From assembly GCA_003661185.1 (NCBI GenBank), contig QMVQ01000080.1, forward strand, positions 1-7,064: a stretch of 7,064 nt of DNA. The letters run 5' to 3'. Under the pieces are notes generated by a model, which saw only the letters and a list, made by a program, of their open reading frames with translations, did not search any database and was not told the DNA's origin. The translations under genes and the position numbers were made by a program. This document shows, piece after piece, positions 1 through 6,210 of the stretch; position 1 is the stretch's first letter, and every line of letters begins with the position of its first letter. Source of the stretch: Candidatus Alkanophagales archaeon (GTDB lineage Archaea; Halobacteriota; Syntropharchaeia; Alkanophagales; B39-G2).

Positions 1-137
1 AAGCTGGGGCAGAGCGGCTCTCTGAGCCTGTGGAGAGGGAGCTTCTACTCCACGTCACCGCTTCTTCGGTGCTCGTGGGGCAAGTCTCCTCGACGAAGCA
101 GGAACCTCCCTTCGCTGGATGCCCCTCACTGAAGTGA
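1..137 (+). CDS. tnpB: TnpB (IS200/IS605 OrfB) RNA-guided nuclease, C-terminal end only
   Basis: Reading from base 3 to the TGA at 135-137 gives 44 codons with no start in the window, so this is the tail of a gene entering from the left. The peptide contains SSTKQEPP (residues 29-36) and ends CPSLK. A disordered tail with a 'KQE' near the end is typical of archaeal TnpB/OrfB after the zinc ribbon. TnpB is an RNA-guided DNA endonuclease of IS200/IS605 elements. The RuvC catalytic residues and zinc ribbon lie off the left edge, so activity cannot be judged. The stop codon falls inside the right-end hairpin (122-141), as is common in this family. The gene converges on the che operon, 76 bp from the cheD stop codon. 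The family call rests on the tail motif plus the hairpin; with so few residues it is likely rather than certain. Confidence 0.65.
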   Translation, partial: AGAERLSEPVERELLLHVTASSVLVGQVSSTKQEPPFAGCPSLK

Positions 138-151
138 GGGGAGGAGGTCAC
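28..151 (+). ncRNA. Putative omegaRNA (reRNA) scaffold of TnpB
   Basis: In IS200/IS605 elements the guide RNA scaffold overlaps the 3' end of tnpB and runs through the right end, with the guide read from the adjoining host DNA. Stems I can see: GTGGAG 30-35 with CTCCAC 48-53; GCTTC 60-64 with GAAGC 95-99, extended after one mismatch by 66-68 with 91-93; ACCTCC 104-109 with GGAGGT 143-148; and the 8-bp terminal hairpin 122-129/134-141. The ACCTCC/GGAGGT stem encloses the terminal hairpin. It is separated from it by 12 unpaired bases on the 5' side and a single A on the 3' side. The 5' end of the RNA is not determinable here. Function is inferred from family architecture; the pairings are direct readings. 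Confidence 0.5.
122..141 (+). repeat. Perfect 8-bp inverted repeat, IS right-end hairpin
   Basis: CCCCTCAC and GTGAGGGG are separated by the tetraloop TGAA. The tnpB stop codon (135-137) lies in the right arm. The hairpin has no following T-run, so it is better explained as the transposase recognition hairpin and omegaRNA terminal stem than as a terminator. Confidence 0.75.
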
Positions 152-213
152 AGTGTTGAAAGGCTTAAGAACGATGTTAGATGCGTCTCCGAGCTTGAAG
201 AGCTAAGACCGAA

Positions 214-708
214 TCACAGTATTTTGTCCCCATGCATCGTCTTGACGGTCATTTTCCCGGTGCATGTGTCTAAGATTACCGTTCTGCCGTGATTTCCACC
301 TGTGTCCTCGGCGATGAGCCGCACACCCATGTTTCTCAGAGCCTCCTTGACTGCTCTCACGTTTTCCTCCCCGATACTCACCGTCATAGTCTCCGGAAAC
401 ATGCAGGCGCCGCCCGCTACCTTCGCCACAACTCGCCCCTTTTCCGCCCCTGCCTTCAACATCTCGTCTAAGAGCAGACGCACGGCATCCTCGGCGAACC
501 GCCCATCCACGCCGCCGTTAGCATCGCAAAAAATGCTAACACGCCGCCGCGGCAGCATCACGTGCGCCAAGCCTCCGACTCTGGCGATAGGGTCGTAAAG
601 GGCGACGGCTACGCAAGAACCCAACCCCACAATTCTCAAAACTTCTGGATTGTGAGAAACCCGCACCTCGCCGATTCCGACGTCTCGCTCTTTTGGCTTA
701 GACACCAT
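214..708 (-). CDS. cheD: CheD, receptor glutamine deamidase
   Basis: A 164-aa cytoplasmic protein of normal CheD length. CheD converts specific glutamines of chemoreceptors to glutamate and, in Bacillus and Thermotoga, also binds CheC and stimulates its CheY-P phosphatase activity. The active-site block GLGSC places the nucleophile at Cys32 and the histidine at His49 (LAHVMLP). Their 17-residue spacing equals that of Cys27/His44 in Thermotoga maritima CheD. The third triad residue described there, Thr21, aligns with Ile26 here (codon ATT), an oddity treated separately. The C-terminal half (AGGACMF 98-104, DTGGNHGRT 135-143) is well conserved. The ATG overlaps the end of cheC by 11 bp, and GAGG at 718-721 sits 9 bases upstream as a ribosome binding site. 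This is the last che gene before the insertion sequence. Confidence 0.95.
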   Translation of the reverse strand: MVSKPKERDVGIGEVRVSHNPEVLRIVGLGSCVAVALYDPIARVGGLAHVMLPRRRVSIFCDANGGVDGRFAEDAVRLLLDEMLKAGAEKGRVVAKVAGGACMFPETMTVSIGEENVRAVKEALRNMGVRLIAEDTGGNHGRTVILDTCTGKMTVKTMHGDKIL

Positions 709-1354
709 TTATTTTCGCCTCAAGTAGCGCAAGCATCTTCCTCAGACCGTCGAGGGAAGGGAAAAGTAGAATGTAGCCGTGGATATCATTCTCTTCTTCG
801 GAGAAGTCGCACTCGAAAAGAATGATGCGGTCGGTGGCAACTGCGAGTATTGCGCTCTCGACGATGGCGCCTACGAAATCGAAGGCAAAGGACGGCGGAG
901 AGGGAACGACGGAGACGCCGAGGAATTCCGAGAGGGCATCACAGAACGCCGACGCCAGTATGTTCCCAACTTCATTCAGCGCCGACCGCTCAAGCTCCGA
1001 GTTTATATTCTGCGTCTCCCCTACCGCTTTGCCCATGAGGACATCAACGAGCGTGAGGGCGCTGCGTTCTGGGAATAGAATCTGCATGTAGCCAGAGATC
1101 TCACCTCTCAGCTTGAAAAAGATGCCGGCGGCTATTTTATCGCCCCTCATGGTTTTTTTTGCATCTTCCAGCCGCAAAAGCTCCACACGAGGCACGTTTA
1201 TGTGAACAAGCTTCCCGCCCAGCATTTCCGAGAGTGACGTAACTGCATGACCCGAACCAATGTTGGCAAGCTCCCGCAAAGCGTCCTTCTGGAACGGGCT
1301 TAGCACACCAGCGTTAAAGGCAATTCCAAGCTCCTTAAATCCTAACTTTGCCAT
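698..1354 (-). CDS. cheC: CheC, CheY-P phosphatase
   Basis: A 218-aa protein of the CheC/CheX/FliY phosphatase family, which removes phosphate from CheY-P. Two copies of the D/S-x3-E-x2-N active-site motif are visible: Asp24, Glu28, Asn31, and Ser124, Glu128, Asn131. Each is followed by prolines at about the expected distance (Pro55; Pro151-154). Two intact sites and no N-terminal CheY-binding extension indicate a true CheC rather than single-site CheX or motor-bound FliY. The ATG is preceded four bases upstream by a G-run (GGGGGGA) and starts 13 bp after the cheA stop. The 3' end overlaps cheD by 11 bp, fitting co-production of CheC and CheD, which are known to form a complex. In Halobacterium, CheC2 and CheD also contact CheF, encoded in the same operon here. 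Confidence 0.95.
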   Translation of the reverse strand: MAKLGFKELGIAFNAGVLSPFQKDALRELANIGSGHAVTSLSEMLGGKLVHINVPRVELLRLEDAKKTMRGDKIAAGIFFKLRGEISGYMQILFPERSALTLVDVLMGKAVGETQNINSELERSALNEVGNILASAFCDALSEFLGVSVVPSPPSFAFDFVGAIVESAILAVATDRIILFECDFSEEENDIHGYILLFPSLDGLRKMLALLEAKINGV

Positions 1355-1358
1355 AACG

Positions 1359-1365
1359 TCCCCCC
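1359..1365 (-). promoter_or_regulatory. Ribosome binding site of cheC
   Basis: GGGGGGA on the minus strand lies four bases before the cheC ATG, within the 13-bp cheA-cheC gap. It supports the start at 1354. Confidence 0.5.
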
Positions 1366-1367
1366 AA

Positions 1368-3344
1368 TCAAATTAGAGTTAGAACGTCAAGTATCGGCAC
1401 CACCCTGCCGTCTCCGAGAATTGTAAAGCCGCTGAGCCCTTTGACACCTTGCAACAGCTTCCCCAGCGGCTTTACTACTATCTCTTGTTGCTCGATTATG
1501 GAGTCCACGAACAAGCCGAGCTTCTCGCCGCTACGCTCGACAACGACCACGGCATTTGGCTTTTCTTCACCATTAGGCAGCTCAAGGAGGCAACGCAAAG
1601 AGAGTAGCGGCAAGAGCGAGCCCCGCAGCAGCATCACTTGCTCGCCGTGCAATTGCCGCACGTTGCCGTTCAGGTCTGACCATCTTACGACCTCGACGAC
1701 GCTCGAAAGCGGAATCGCATAAAGCTCGTCGCCCACGCTGATGAGCAGCGCTTGTATGATGGCAGTCGTCAGCGGAAGCCGCAGCGTTATCCTCGTTCCG
1801 CAGTCCTTTTCCGACGTTATTTCCACGGTGCCGCCGAGCGCCTCGACTTTGCTCTTCACAACGTCCATCCCGACACCCCTTCCTGAGGTCTCGGTGGCGG
1901 CGTCAGCAGTGCTGAAGCCCGGAGTGAAAATGAGTGCCGATGCGTCGGCGTTGCTGAGCCTTGCAGCGTCAGCCTCCGAAATTAGCCCTTTAGCGACCGC
2001 TTTCGCCTTCACCTTTTGCACGTCAATGCCACGCCCGTCGTCCTCGACTGTGATGGAGACGTGCCCACGCTCACGCTGCGCAGTCAGCCTTACCCGCCCC
2101 TTACGATTTTTGCCCTTACTCTCCCGCTCCTCAGGCGGCTCGATACCATGGTCTATGGCGTTTCTTAAAAGGTGAATTAAGGGTTCTACGATTTCGTCGA
2201 GGACTGTCCTGTCAAGCTCTATCTCTTTGCCTTCAATGATAAATTCAACCTCCTTGCTGAGCTTTCTACAGAGGTCCCGCACAAGCTTCGGGAAGCGGTT
2301 AAAGATATGTTCGACGGAAACCATCCGCATTTGCATGATTTCATATTGTAAATCGGTAATCGTGCGCTCGACGATGGACATCGTGTCGCCCAGCTCCTTA
2401 ATCCCGTATTTGCGGGCGATTTGCACGAGCCGCCCCTTGTTGATCACGAGCTCACCGACGAGGTTCACGACGGTATCGAGCTTTTCTATGCCGACCCTGA
2501 CGCTTCTTATGCCCTCTTCCCGCTTCTTACTTTTCTCGGTTCTCGCCTGCTTCGTTTCTTGTGACTCTTCTTGTAACTCCCGCACCTTCACGCACTCGAT
2601 TTCTGCAATTGCGTTCAAAACTCGCTTTATGTCAGCTTCGTCGGCATCTGTTACCAAAACCACCTTGAACTCAAAGTCAAATCGTTCCTCCTCGATGTCT
2701 TGCGGCGGTGGTGTTGTTTTAACAATCTCTCCCACTTCAGAAAGTCCTTTCAAGATGAGAAAGCCACGAGCGCCCTTGAACATACAACTCTTGTCTAAAA
2801 CAACCGTTATTTCGTAAGTTCTATTTCTTCCCTCTCTCTTTTCGGTCTTCTCTTCCACAGCATCCGACTCGCAACTTTTAGTGACGCTTGCGGCGCCTTC
2901 AGCATCAGCGCTCATAGTGTCTGCGCTTGCGGATACGCACGCGTCTAACTTCGAAAGAAGTGTCGAAATTTCAGTTTCGGCTTCGGCATCGGTAGTAACT
3001 TCCTGTCCTTGTGTTTCGATGTTTTGTAGCAATTCTTCAAGCGTCGCAGCGCTTTCCAGCAGCACGTCCACCACTTCAGACGTCGCGTCGACCCTGTTGT
3101 TCCTTATCGAGTCGAGGACGTTTTCCAAAGCATGACAGAGTTGCTCCATATATCTAAAGCCCATAGATGCCGCCATGCCCTTGATGGTATGTGCCGCCCT
3201 GAAAGCTTCGTGGACGGCGTCTGCGTCGCCGCTTTCCAGCGAGAGCACAGCATGTATCAGTGTTTGCACGTGCTCGCCCGTTTCGTCCAAAAACACTTGC
3301 AAGTATTTTGTTACATCTACACCCCCGTCATTCAATATTCTCAC
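1368..3344 (-). CDS. cheA: CheA, chemotaxis sensor histidine kinase
   Basis: A 658-aa cytoplasmic kinase with the full P1-P5 layout. P1/HPt spans about 12-115, with phospho-acceptor His52 (AHTIKG). An acidic, Ala/Ser-rich linker follows (about 116-173), then a P2-like CheY/CheB-docking domain (about 176-255) and a second charged linker (256-278). P3 dimerisation is about 279-345. The P4 ATPase carries the N box (HLLRNAIDHG, Asn395), G1 (DDGRG 435-439), F box (FTPGFS 473-478) and G2 (GRGVGMD 488-494). P5, a CheW-like coupling domain, is 524-658. It autophosphorylates under receptor control and passes phosphate to CheY and CheB. The start is GTG, overlapping the cheB stop by four bases (GTGA). 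An alternative is TTG at 3335, which has GGTGA (3341-3345) five bases upstream and would shorten the protein by three residues. Confidence 0.97.
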   Translation of the reverse strand: MRILNDGGVDVTKYLQVFLDETGEHVQTLIHAVLSLESGDADAVHEAFRAAHTIKGMAASMGFRYMEQLCHALENVLDSIRNNRVDATSEVVDVLLESAATLEELLQNIETQGQEVTTDAEAETEISTLLSKLDACVSASADTMSADAEGAASVTKSCESDAVEEKTEKREGRNRTYEITVVLDKSCMFKGARGFLILKGLSEVGEIVKTTPPPQDIEEERFDFEFKVVLVTDADEADIKRVLNAIAEIECVKVRELQEESQETKQARTEKSKKREEGIRSVRVGIEKLDTVVNLVGELVINKGRLVQIARKYGIKELGDTMSIVERTITDLQYEIMQMRMVSVEHIFNRFPKLVRDLCRKLSKEVEFIIEGKEIELDRTVLDEIVEPLIHLLRNAIDHGIEPPEERESKGKNRKGRVRLTAQRERGHVSITVEDDGRGIDVQKVKAKAVAKGLISEADAARLSNADASALIFTPGFSTADAATETSGRGVGMDVVKSKVEALGGTVEITSEKDCGTRITLRLPLTTAIIQALLISVGDELYAIPLSSVVEVVRWSDLNGNVRQLHGEQVMLLRGSLLPLLSLRCLLELPNGEEKPNAVVVVERSGEKLGLFVDSIIEQQEIVVKPLGKLLQGVKGLSGFTILGDGRVVPILDVLTLI

Positions 3345-4387
3345 CCACCGTTAAGAGCGTTCAATATTCCTTTTGGGATTTCGTGCAACGGCGCAACAAT
3401 ATCCACGCAGCCCGTCTCGATAGCGGCTTTCGGCATGCCGAAGATTAGGGACGTTCTCTCGTCGCAGGCTATCGTCCGCCCGCCTCGCTCCTTAATGCGT
3501 ATGATGCCCGCGGCGCCGTCCCTACCCATACCGGTCAGCACGACGCCCACCACGTTCTCGCCGTAAGCGTCAGCTGCGGAGCGCATCGTCACGTCAGCGG
3601 ACGGGCGGACAGCATTCACCGGCGGCTCCTTGTTCAGCTCCACTTTACGGTCGTTAATCAGCATGTGAAAATCGCCCGGCGCGATGAGCACGCATCCGTC
3701 TTTTATCTCGTCGCCGTTCTCAGCTTCTTTAACTTGCAACTCGCAAGCTGCGTTCAGACGCTCCGCCAACGCCCTCGTGAAAAACGGCGGCATGTGTTGC
3801 ACGACGAGCACGCCGGCGGGCAGCGACGCAGGTAGGGCAAAAAGCACTTCCGAGAGCGCCCTCGGACCGCCCGTGGACGCCGCAATTACAACGACCCGCT
3901 CGCTCCGACGACCCGGCTCGAAGCCGGCAACACTGCCGGCCTTGGATACTCTCCTCCCTTGCGTCAGCGTTGTCCCTCTCGCTCTTGCCGCCGCTTTAAT
4001 TTTCGCAAGCAACTCCGAACGCACTTTCTCGATGTCAAGGGAAATCGAGCCAGAAGGCTTGGGCACGAAGTCGAAAGCGCCGCTCTCTAAGGCTTCAAGC
4101 GTCGTTCGTGCCCCTTCCTGCGTATGCGCGCTGAGCATTATCACAGGCGTGGGCTTCTGCCTCATTATTTCTTTAAGAGCGCTGATACCGTCGAGCCGTG
4201 GCATTTCCACGTCCATCGTTATGACGTCCGGGCTTAGCTCTTCTAATTTCTCCAAAGCATCTTCGCCATCCCTCGCAACGCCCACAACTTCGACCTCCTC
4301 GTCGCTGCAGAGCATATCTGATATTAGGATGCGCATGAATGCTGAATCGTCAACTACAAGCACACCTATCTTTTTTTCTCCGCTCAT
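3341..4387 (-). CDS. cheB: CheB, receptor methylesterase/deamidase
   Basis: A 348-aa two-domain protein. The receiver domain (about 6-125) has the acidic pair Asp13/Asp14, phospho-acceptor Asp59 (MDVEMPRLDG), Ser86 and Lys110. After a basic linker (about 130-163) comes the methylesterase domain (165-345). Its catalytic triad is Ser171 (ASTGGP), His198 (QHMP) and Asp290 (GMGRDG). It hydrolyses glutamyl methyl esters on receptors, and activity rises when CheA phosphorylates the receiver, giving adaptation. The ATG is nine bases after the cheY stop and has no obvious Shine-Dalgarno sequence; the only nearby in-frame alternative (Met18) would remove the first beta strand and acidic pair. Its stop overlaps the cheA GTG. 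Its partner methyltransferase CheR is not in the window. Confidence 0.97.
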   Translation of the reverse strand: MSGEKKIGVLVVDDSAFMRILISDMLCSDEEVEVVGVARDGEDALEKLEELSPDVITMDVEMPRLDGISALKEIMRQKPTPVIMLSAHTQEGARTTLEALESGAFDFVPKPSGSISLDIEKVRSELLAKIKAAARARGTTLTQGRRVSKAGSVAGFEPGRRSERVVVIAASTGGPRALSEVLFALPASLPAGVLVVQHMPPFFTRALAERLNAACELQVKEAENGDEIKDGCVLIAPGDFHMLINDRKVELNKEPPVNAVRPSADVTMRSAADAYGENVVGVVLTGMGRDGAAGIIRIKERGGRTIACDERTSLIFGMPKAAIETGCVDIVAPLHEIPKGILNALNGG

Positions 4388-4396
4388 GCTTATAAA

Positions 4397-4756
4397 TCAA
4401 GAATTCAGCACTTTGCTTACCTCCTCCAGCACCTTCGGCGCCTGGAATGGTTTGACAATGTAGCCTTTGGCGCCGGCTTTCATCGCTTCGAGCACCATCG
4501 CTTGCTGGCCGACTGCGGTGCACATTATCACTTTTGCGCTCGGGTCAAGCTGCGTTATCGCCTTGAGCGCTTCAATGCCGTTCATCCCCGGCATCACAAC
4601 ATCCATGGTAACAAGGTCCGGCTTTAGCTCTTTGTATTTCTCGACCGCACTCTCTCCATTTTCTGCCTCGTGGACCTCGTGCCCATTCGTTTTGAGAATG
4701 TTCTTTAGCATCATGCGCATGAACGCCGCGTCATCCACGATTAAAATCTTCGCCAT
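4397..4756 (-). CDS. cheY: CheY, response regulator
   Basis: A 119-aa stand-alone receiver domain, the usual CheY length. All signature residues are present: Asp8/Asp9 for metal binding, phospho-acceptor Asp52 (MDVVMPGMNG), Thr80, switch aromatic Tyr99 (KGYIVKPF) and Lys102. CheA phosphorylates it; CheY-P then acts on the archaellum motor through CheF in archaea and is reset by CheC. It is preceded by the largest gap in the operon (58 bp after cheF) and by a strong GGGGTGGTT site four bases before the ATG, suggesting comparatively high translation. cheB follows nine bases downstream. Confidence 0.97.
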   Translation of the reverse strand: MAKILIVDDAAFMRMMLKNILKTNGHEVHEAENGESAVEKYKELKPDLVTMDVVMPGMNGIEALKAITQLDPSAKVIMCTAVGQQAMVLEAMKAGAKGYIVKPFQAPKVLEEVSKVLNS

Positions 4757-4760
4757 GGAA

Positions 4761-4769
4761 AACCACCCC
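4761..4769 (-). promoter_or_regulatory. Ribosome binding site of cheY
   Basis: GGGGTGGTT on the minus strand, four bases before the cheY ATG, resembles the archaeal Shine-Dalgarno GGAGGTGAT. A near copy (GAGGTGGTTC, 4803-4812) sits at the cheF stop but has no start codon at a suitable distance. Confidence 0.6.
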
Positions 4770-4814
4770 TGTCAAACCTCTTCTAACAATTAACTACCCT
4801 CTGAACCACCTCAA

Positions 4815-5675
4815 TCAGCCACCGCCAAACGTCCCGTCCTTAGAGCGTTCGACCACGTATTTAATACCGTATTTCGTGAGTTTCGGCGGGCGGGCGGCGT
4901 CACCTGAAAATTCGATTAGTCCACGCTCCGCCAGACTCTCAATGTGCCGTTGGAGCTCGTTATCGCTTAATCCCAGCGTCATCGCAGCGTTCTCACCAAA
5001 AACGCCCGTGTATATCATATAAAGAATCAGATTCTCCACGTCAGGCAACTTTTCTTTCACCCTGTAAGCCTCGAACAGCTCGAGGATATGCCTGTAGAGC
5101 GCCGACATCGTGTCGCTTTCGGTGATAACAATGCTCGACACGACGTCGCCGTTTTCGAAGTGGTCAATAGATATCGCACTATATTCCGTGCCCTTGTAGC
5201 GGCTTCGCTTCTTCTCTTCGACGTTTACAATGTCGTCCCATTCGATGCGTTTGACGCTGTTGTCCCCGACGATCCAGAGCGCCACGTCGGAAAGCATCAG
5301 CACACCCCGTTCAAGTTCGAGGTTCTTTTCCAGCGAGAGCACGCCGCCGACACCGGCATGCGTGAAATAAACGTCGAACTTGTCAATACCCATCCGCAGA
5401 AGCAACAACCGCTCCAAACGACGCAGCGTCTCGACGTCCATGGATATGAACGTAGTAAAAGGCGTTTTCGCCCCCGCCCGTGCCGGCGGCATAATTTCAG
5501 TGTGTTTCACCACGAGCCTCCTCTTTTTTTCTTCGAGTCTCACGTCCCGTACGCTACGTAATGGTATCCAGTGGCGGTGGAACAGCGTCCGCAACCATAA
5601 ACCCCCTTCATCAATCGACAGCGTCCCGTTACGCCACTTCCCGTCCGCCGTCGGCAGCAAGAATCGCACTTTCAT
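4815..5675 (-). CDS. cheF: CheF, archaeal taxis adaptor (DUF439)
   Basis: A 286-aa protein of the archaea-specific CheF family. In Halobacterium, CheF binds CheY, CheC2/CheD and archaellum accessory proteins and is needed to pass the taxis signal to the motor. Its position between cheW and cheY is the main support for the call, together with the sequence pattern. The N-terminal part shows two similar beta-rich segments, about 24-60 and 124-172, each with a Trp-hydrophobic strand followed by EEKKR (48-52 and 153-157); this suggests tandem PH-like folds. The C-terminal 212-276 looks like a winged helix, with a LSDNELQRHIESLAERGLI helix pair and a LTKYG ending. There is no signal peptide or membrane helix. 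The ATG overlaps the cheW stop (ATGA) and has no clear Shine-Dalgarno, so translation is probably coupled. It ends in a Gly-rich tail. Confidence 0.88.
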   Translation of the reverse strand: MKVRFLLPTADGKWRNGTLSIDEGGLWLRTLFHRHWIPLRSVRDVRLEEKKRRLVVKHTEIMPPARAGAKTPFTTFISMDVETLRRLERLLLLRMGIDKFDVYFTHAGVGGVLSLEKNLELERGVLMLSDVALWIVGDNSVKRIEWDDIVNVEEKKRSRYKGTEYSAISIDHFENGDVVSSIVITESDTMSALYRHILELFEAYRVKEKLPDVENLILYMIYTGVFGENAAMTLGLSDNELQRHIESLAERGLIEFSGDAARPPKLTKYGIKYVVERSKDGTFGGG

Positions 5676-6196
5676 GCGAGCTGCGAGCGCTCGTCTTCGT
5701 TCAGCACTTTCTTCAGGTCTATTAAAATGAGCAAGCGTTCTGGCAGCTTCCCGATGCCCTTAAGGTATTGTGTCCGCACGTTTTTCATCATCGGCGGCAC
5801 GCCCTCGATGTCGCTTTCCGGCAGCCTTATGACCTCGGAGACGGCGTCCACTTCCATGCCCACGACGTTCCCATCCATCTCCACGACGATTATCCGCTCT
5901 TGATGTTCGTCGCCGCCCTCTTTATTAGGCAAGCCGAGCTTCTTCCGCAGATTAATAATCGTGGTGATTTGTCCCCGCAAGTTAATTACGCCACGCACGA
6001 AGTCCGGCGCCCTTGGCACCCTTGTTATCTCGGTCTTCCTAATGATTTCCCGCACTTGCATGATATCTACACCGAATTCTTCATCACCAAGCTTGAAGAC
6101 GACGAGCTGCCGCTCCCCCGCCGGTTTCGTAGCTTGCGGTCTTTCGGTCACGCTTGCCGGCGGCGGTTGTGTTGGCTGCGTTGCCGAATCCACCAT
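5672..6196 (-). CDS. cheW: CheW, receptor-kinase coupling protein
   Basis: A CheW-domain protein of about 174 aa that links transducers to CheA P5 in the signalling array. The SH3-like core begins at about residue 30 (RQLVVFKLGDEEFGV) and holds the hallmark VINLRG (70-75). It ends in the LLILIDLKKVL strand/helix. An upstream GTG at 6208 would add four residues (MVVV). I prefer ATG at 6194-6196 because GGTGGTGGTT (6200-6209) then lies three bases upstream as a ribosome binding site. The first ~28 residues form a Pro/Thr/Gln-rich, probably disordered tail not usual in minimal CheW. The gap after the transducer stop is 14 bp, and the stop overlaps the cheF ATG by four bases. Confidence 0.95.
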   Translation of the reverse strand: MVDSATQPTQPPPASVTERPQATKPAGERQLVVFKLGDEEFGVDIMQVREIIRKTEITRVPRAPDFVRGVINLRGQITTIINLRKKLGLPNKEGGDEHQERIIVVEMDGNVVGMEVDAVSEVIRLPESDIEGVPPMMKNVRTQYLKGIGKLPERLLILIDLKKVLNEDERSQLA

Positions 6197-6199
6197 CAC

Positions 6200-6209
6200 A
6201 ACCACCACC
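6200..6209 (-). promoter_or_regulatory. Ribosome binding site deciding the cheW start
   Basis: GGTGGTGGTT on the minus strand is followed by GTG and then ATG (6194-6196). If translation began at the GTG of 6208 this site would lie inside the coding sequence, so it favours the ATG. Confidence 0.5.
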
Positions 6210-6210
6210 G

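Larger units (their letters stand above)
1..151 (+). mobile_element. Right end of an IS200/IS605-family insertion sequence
   Basis: The tnpB tail is followed by a perfect inverted repeat (CCCCTCAC 122-129, loop TGAA, GTGAGGGG 134-141) and then AGGAGGTCAC (142-151). A subterminal hairpin followed by a short tail ending in TCA, TCAC or TCAA is the usual right end of these elements, which lack terminal inverted repeats and are moved by a single-strand Y1 transposase. I place the boundary at about 150-151 by analogy; the exact base needs an empty-site comparison. The 62 bases from 152 to the cheD stop look like ordinary flanking spacer, with no gene and no convincing terminator. Whether a tnpA accompanies tnpB is unknown because the left part is outside the window. 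Confidence 0.6.

Noticed and set aside
186..205. Possible terminator hairpin downstream of cheD around GAGCTTGAAGAGCTA
   Set aside because: Only a 3-4 base stem can form, with no T-rich tract on the minus strand after it.
148..220. Exact 7-base direct repeat TCACAGT at 148-154 and 214-220
   Set aside because: The IS200/IS605 family does not make target duplications, the second copy is formed by the cheD stop region, and seven bases can recur by chance.
4387..4396. TTTATAAGC before cheB as an archaeal TATA box
   Set aside because: It directly abuts the ATG, so a transcript starting about 25 bases downstream would begin inside the gene; no purine-rich B-recognition element is seen upstream.
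3684..4463. Open frame of 259 codons on the + strand opposite cheB
   Set aside because: A Ser/Thr-rich shadow of the cheB coding frame with no domain and no ribosome binding site.
5684..5693. Ten-base palindrome CGAGCGCTCG near the cheW-cheF junction
   Set aside because: It lies in the cheW codons for Asp-Glu-Arg-Ser and is explained by coding; there is no second copy or spaced operator arrangement.
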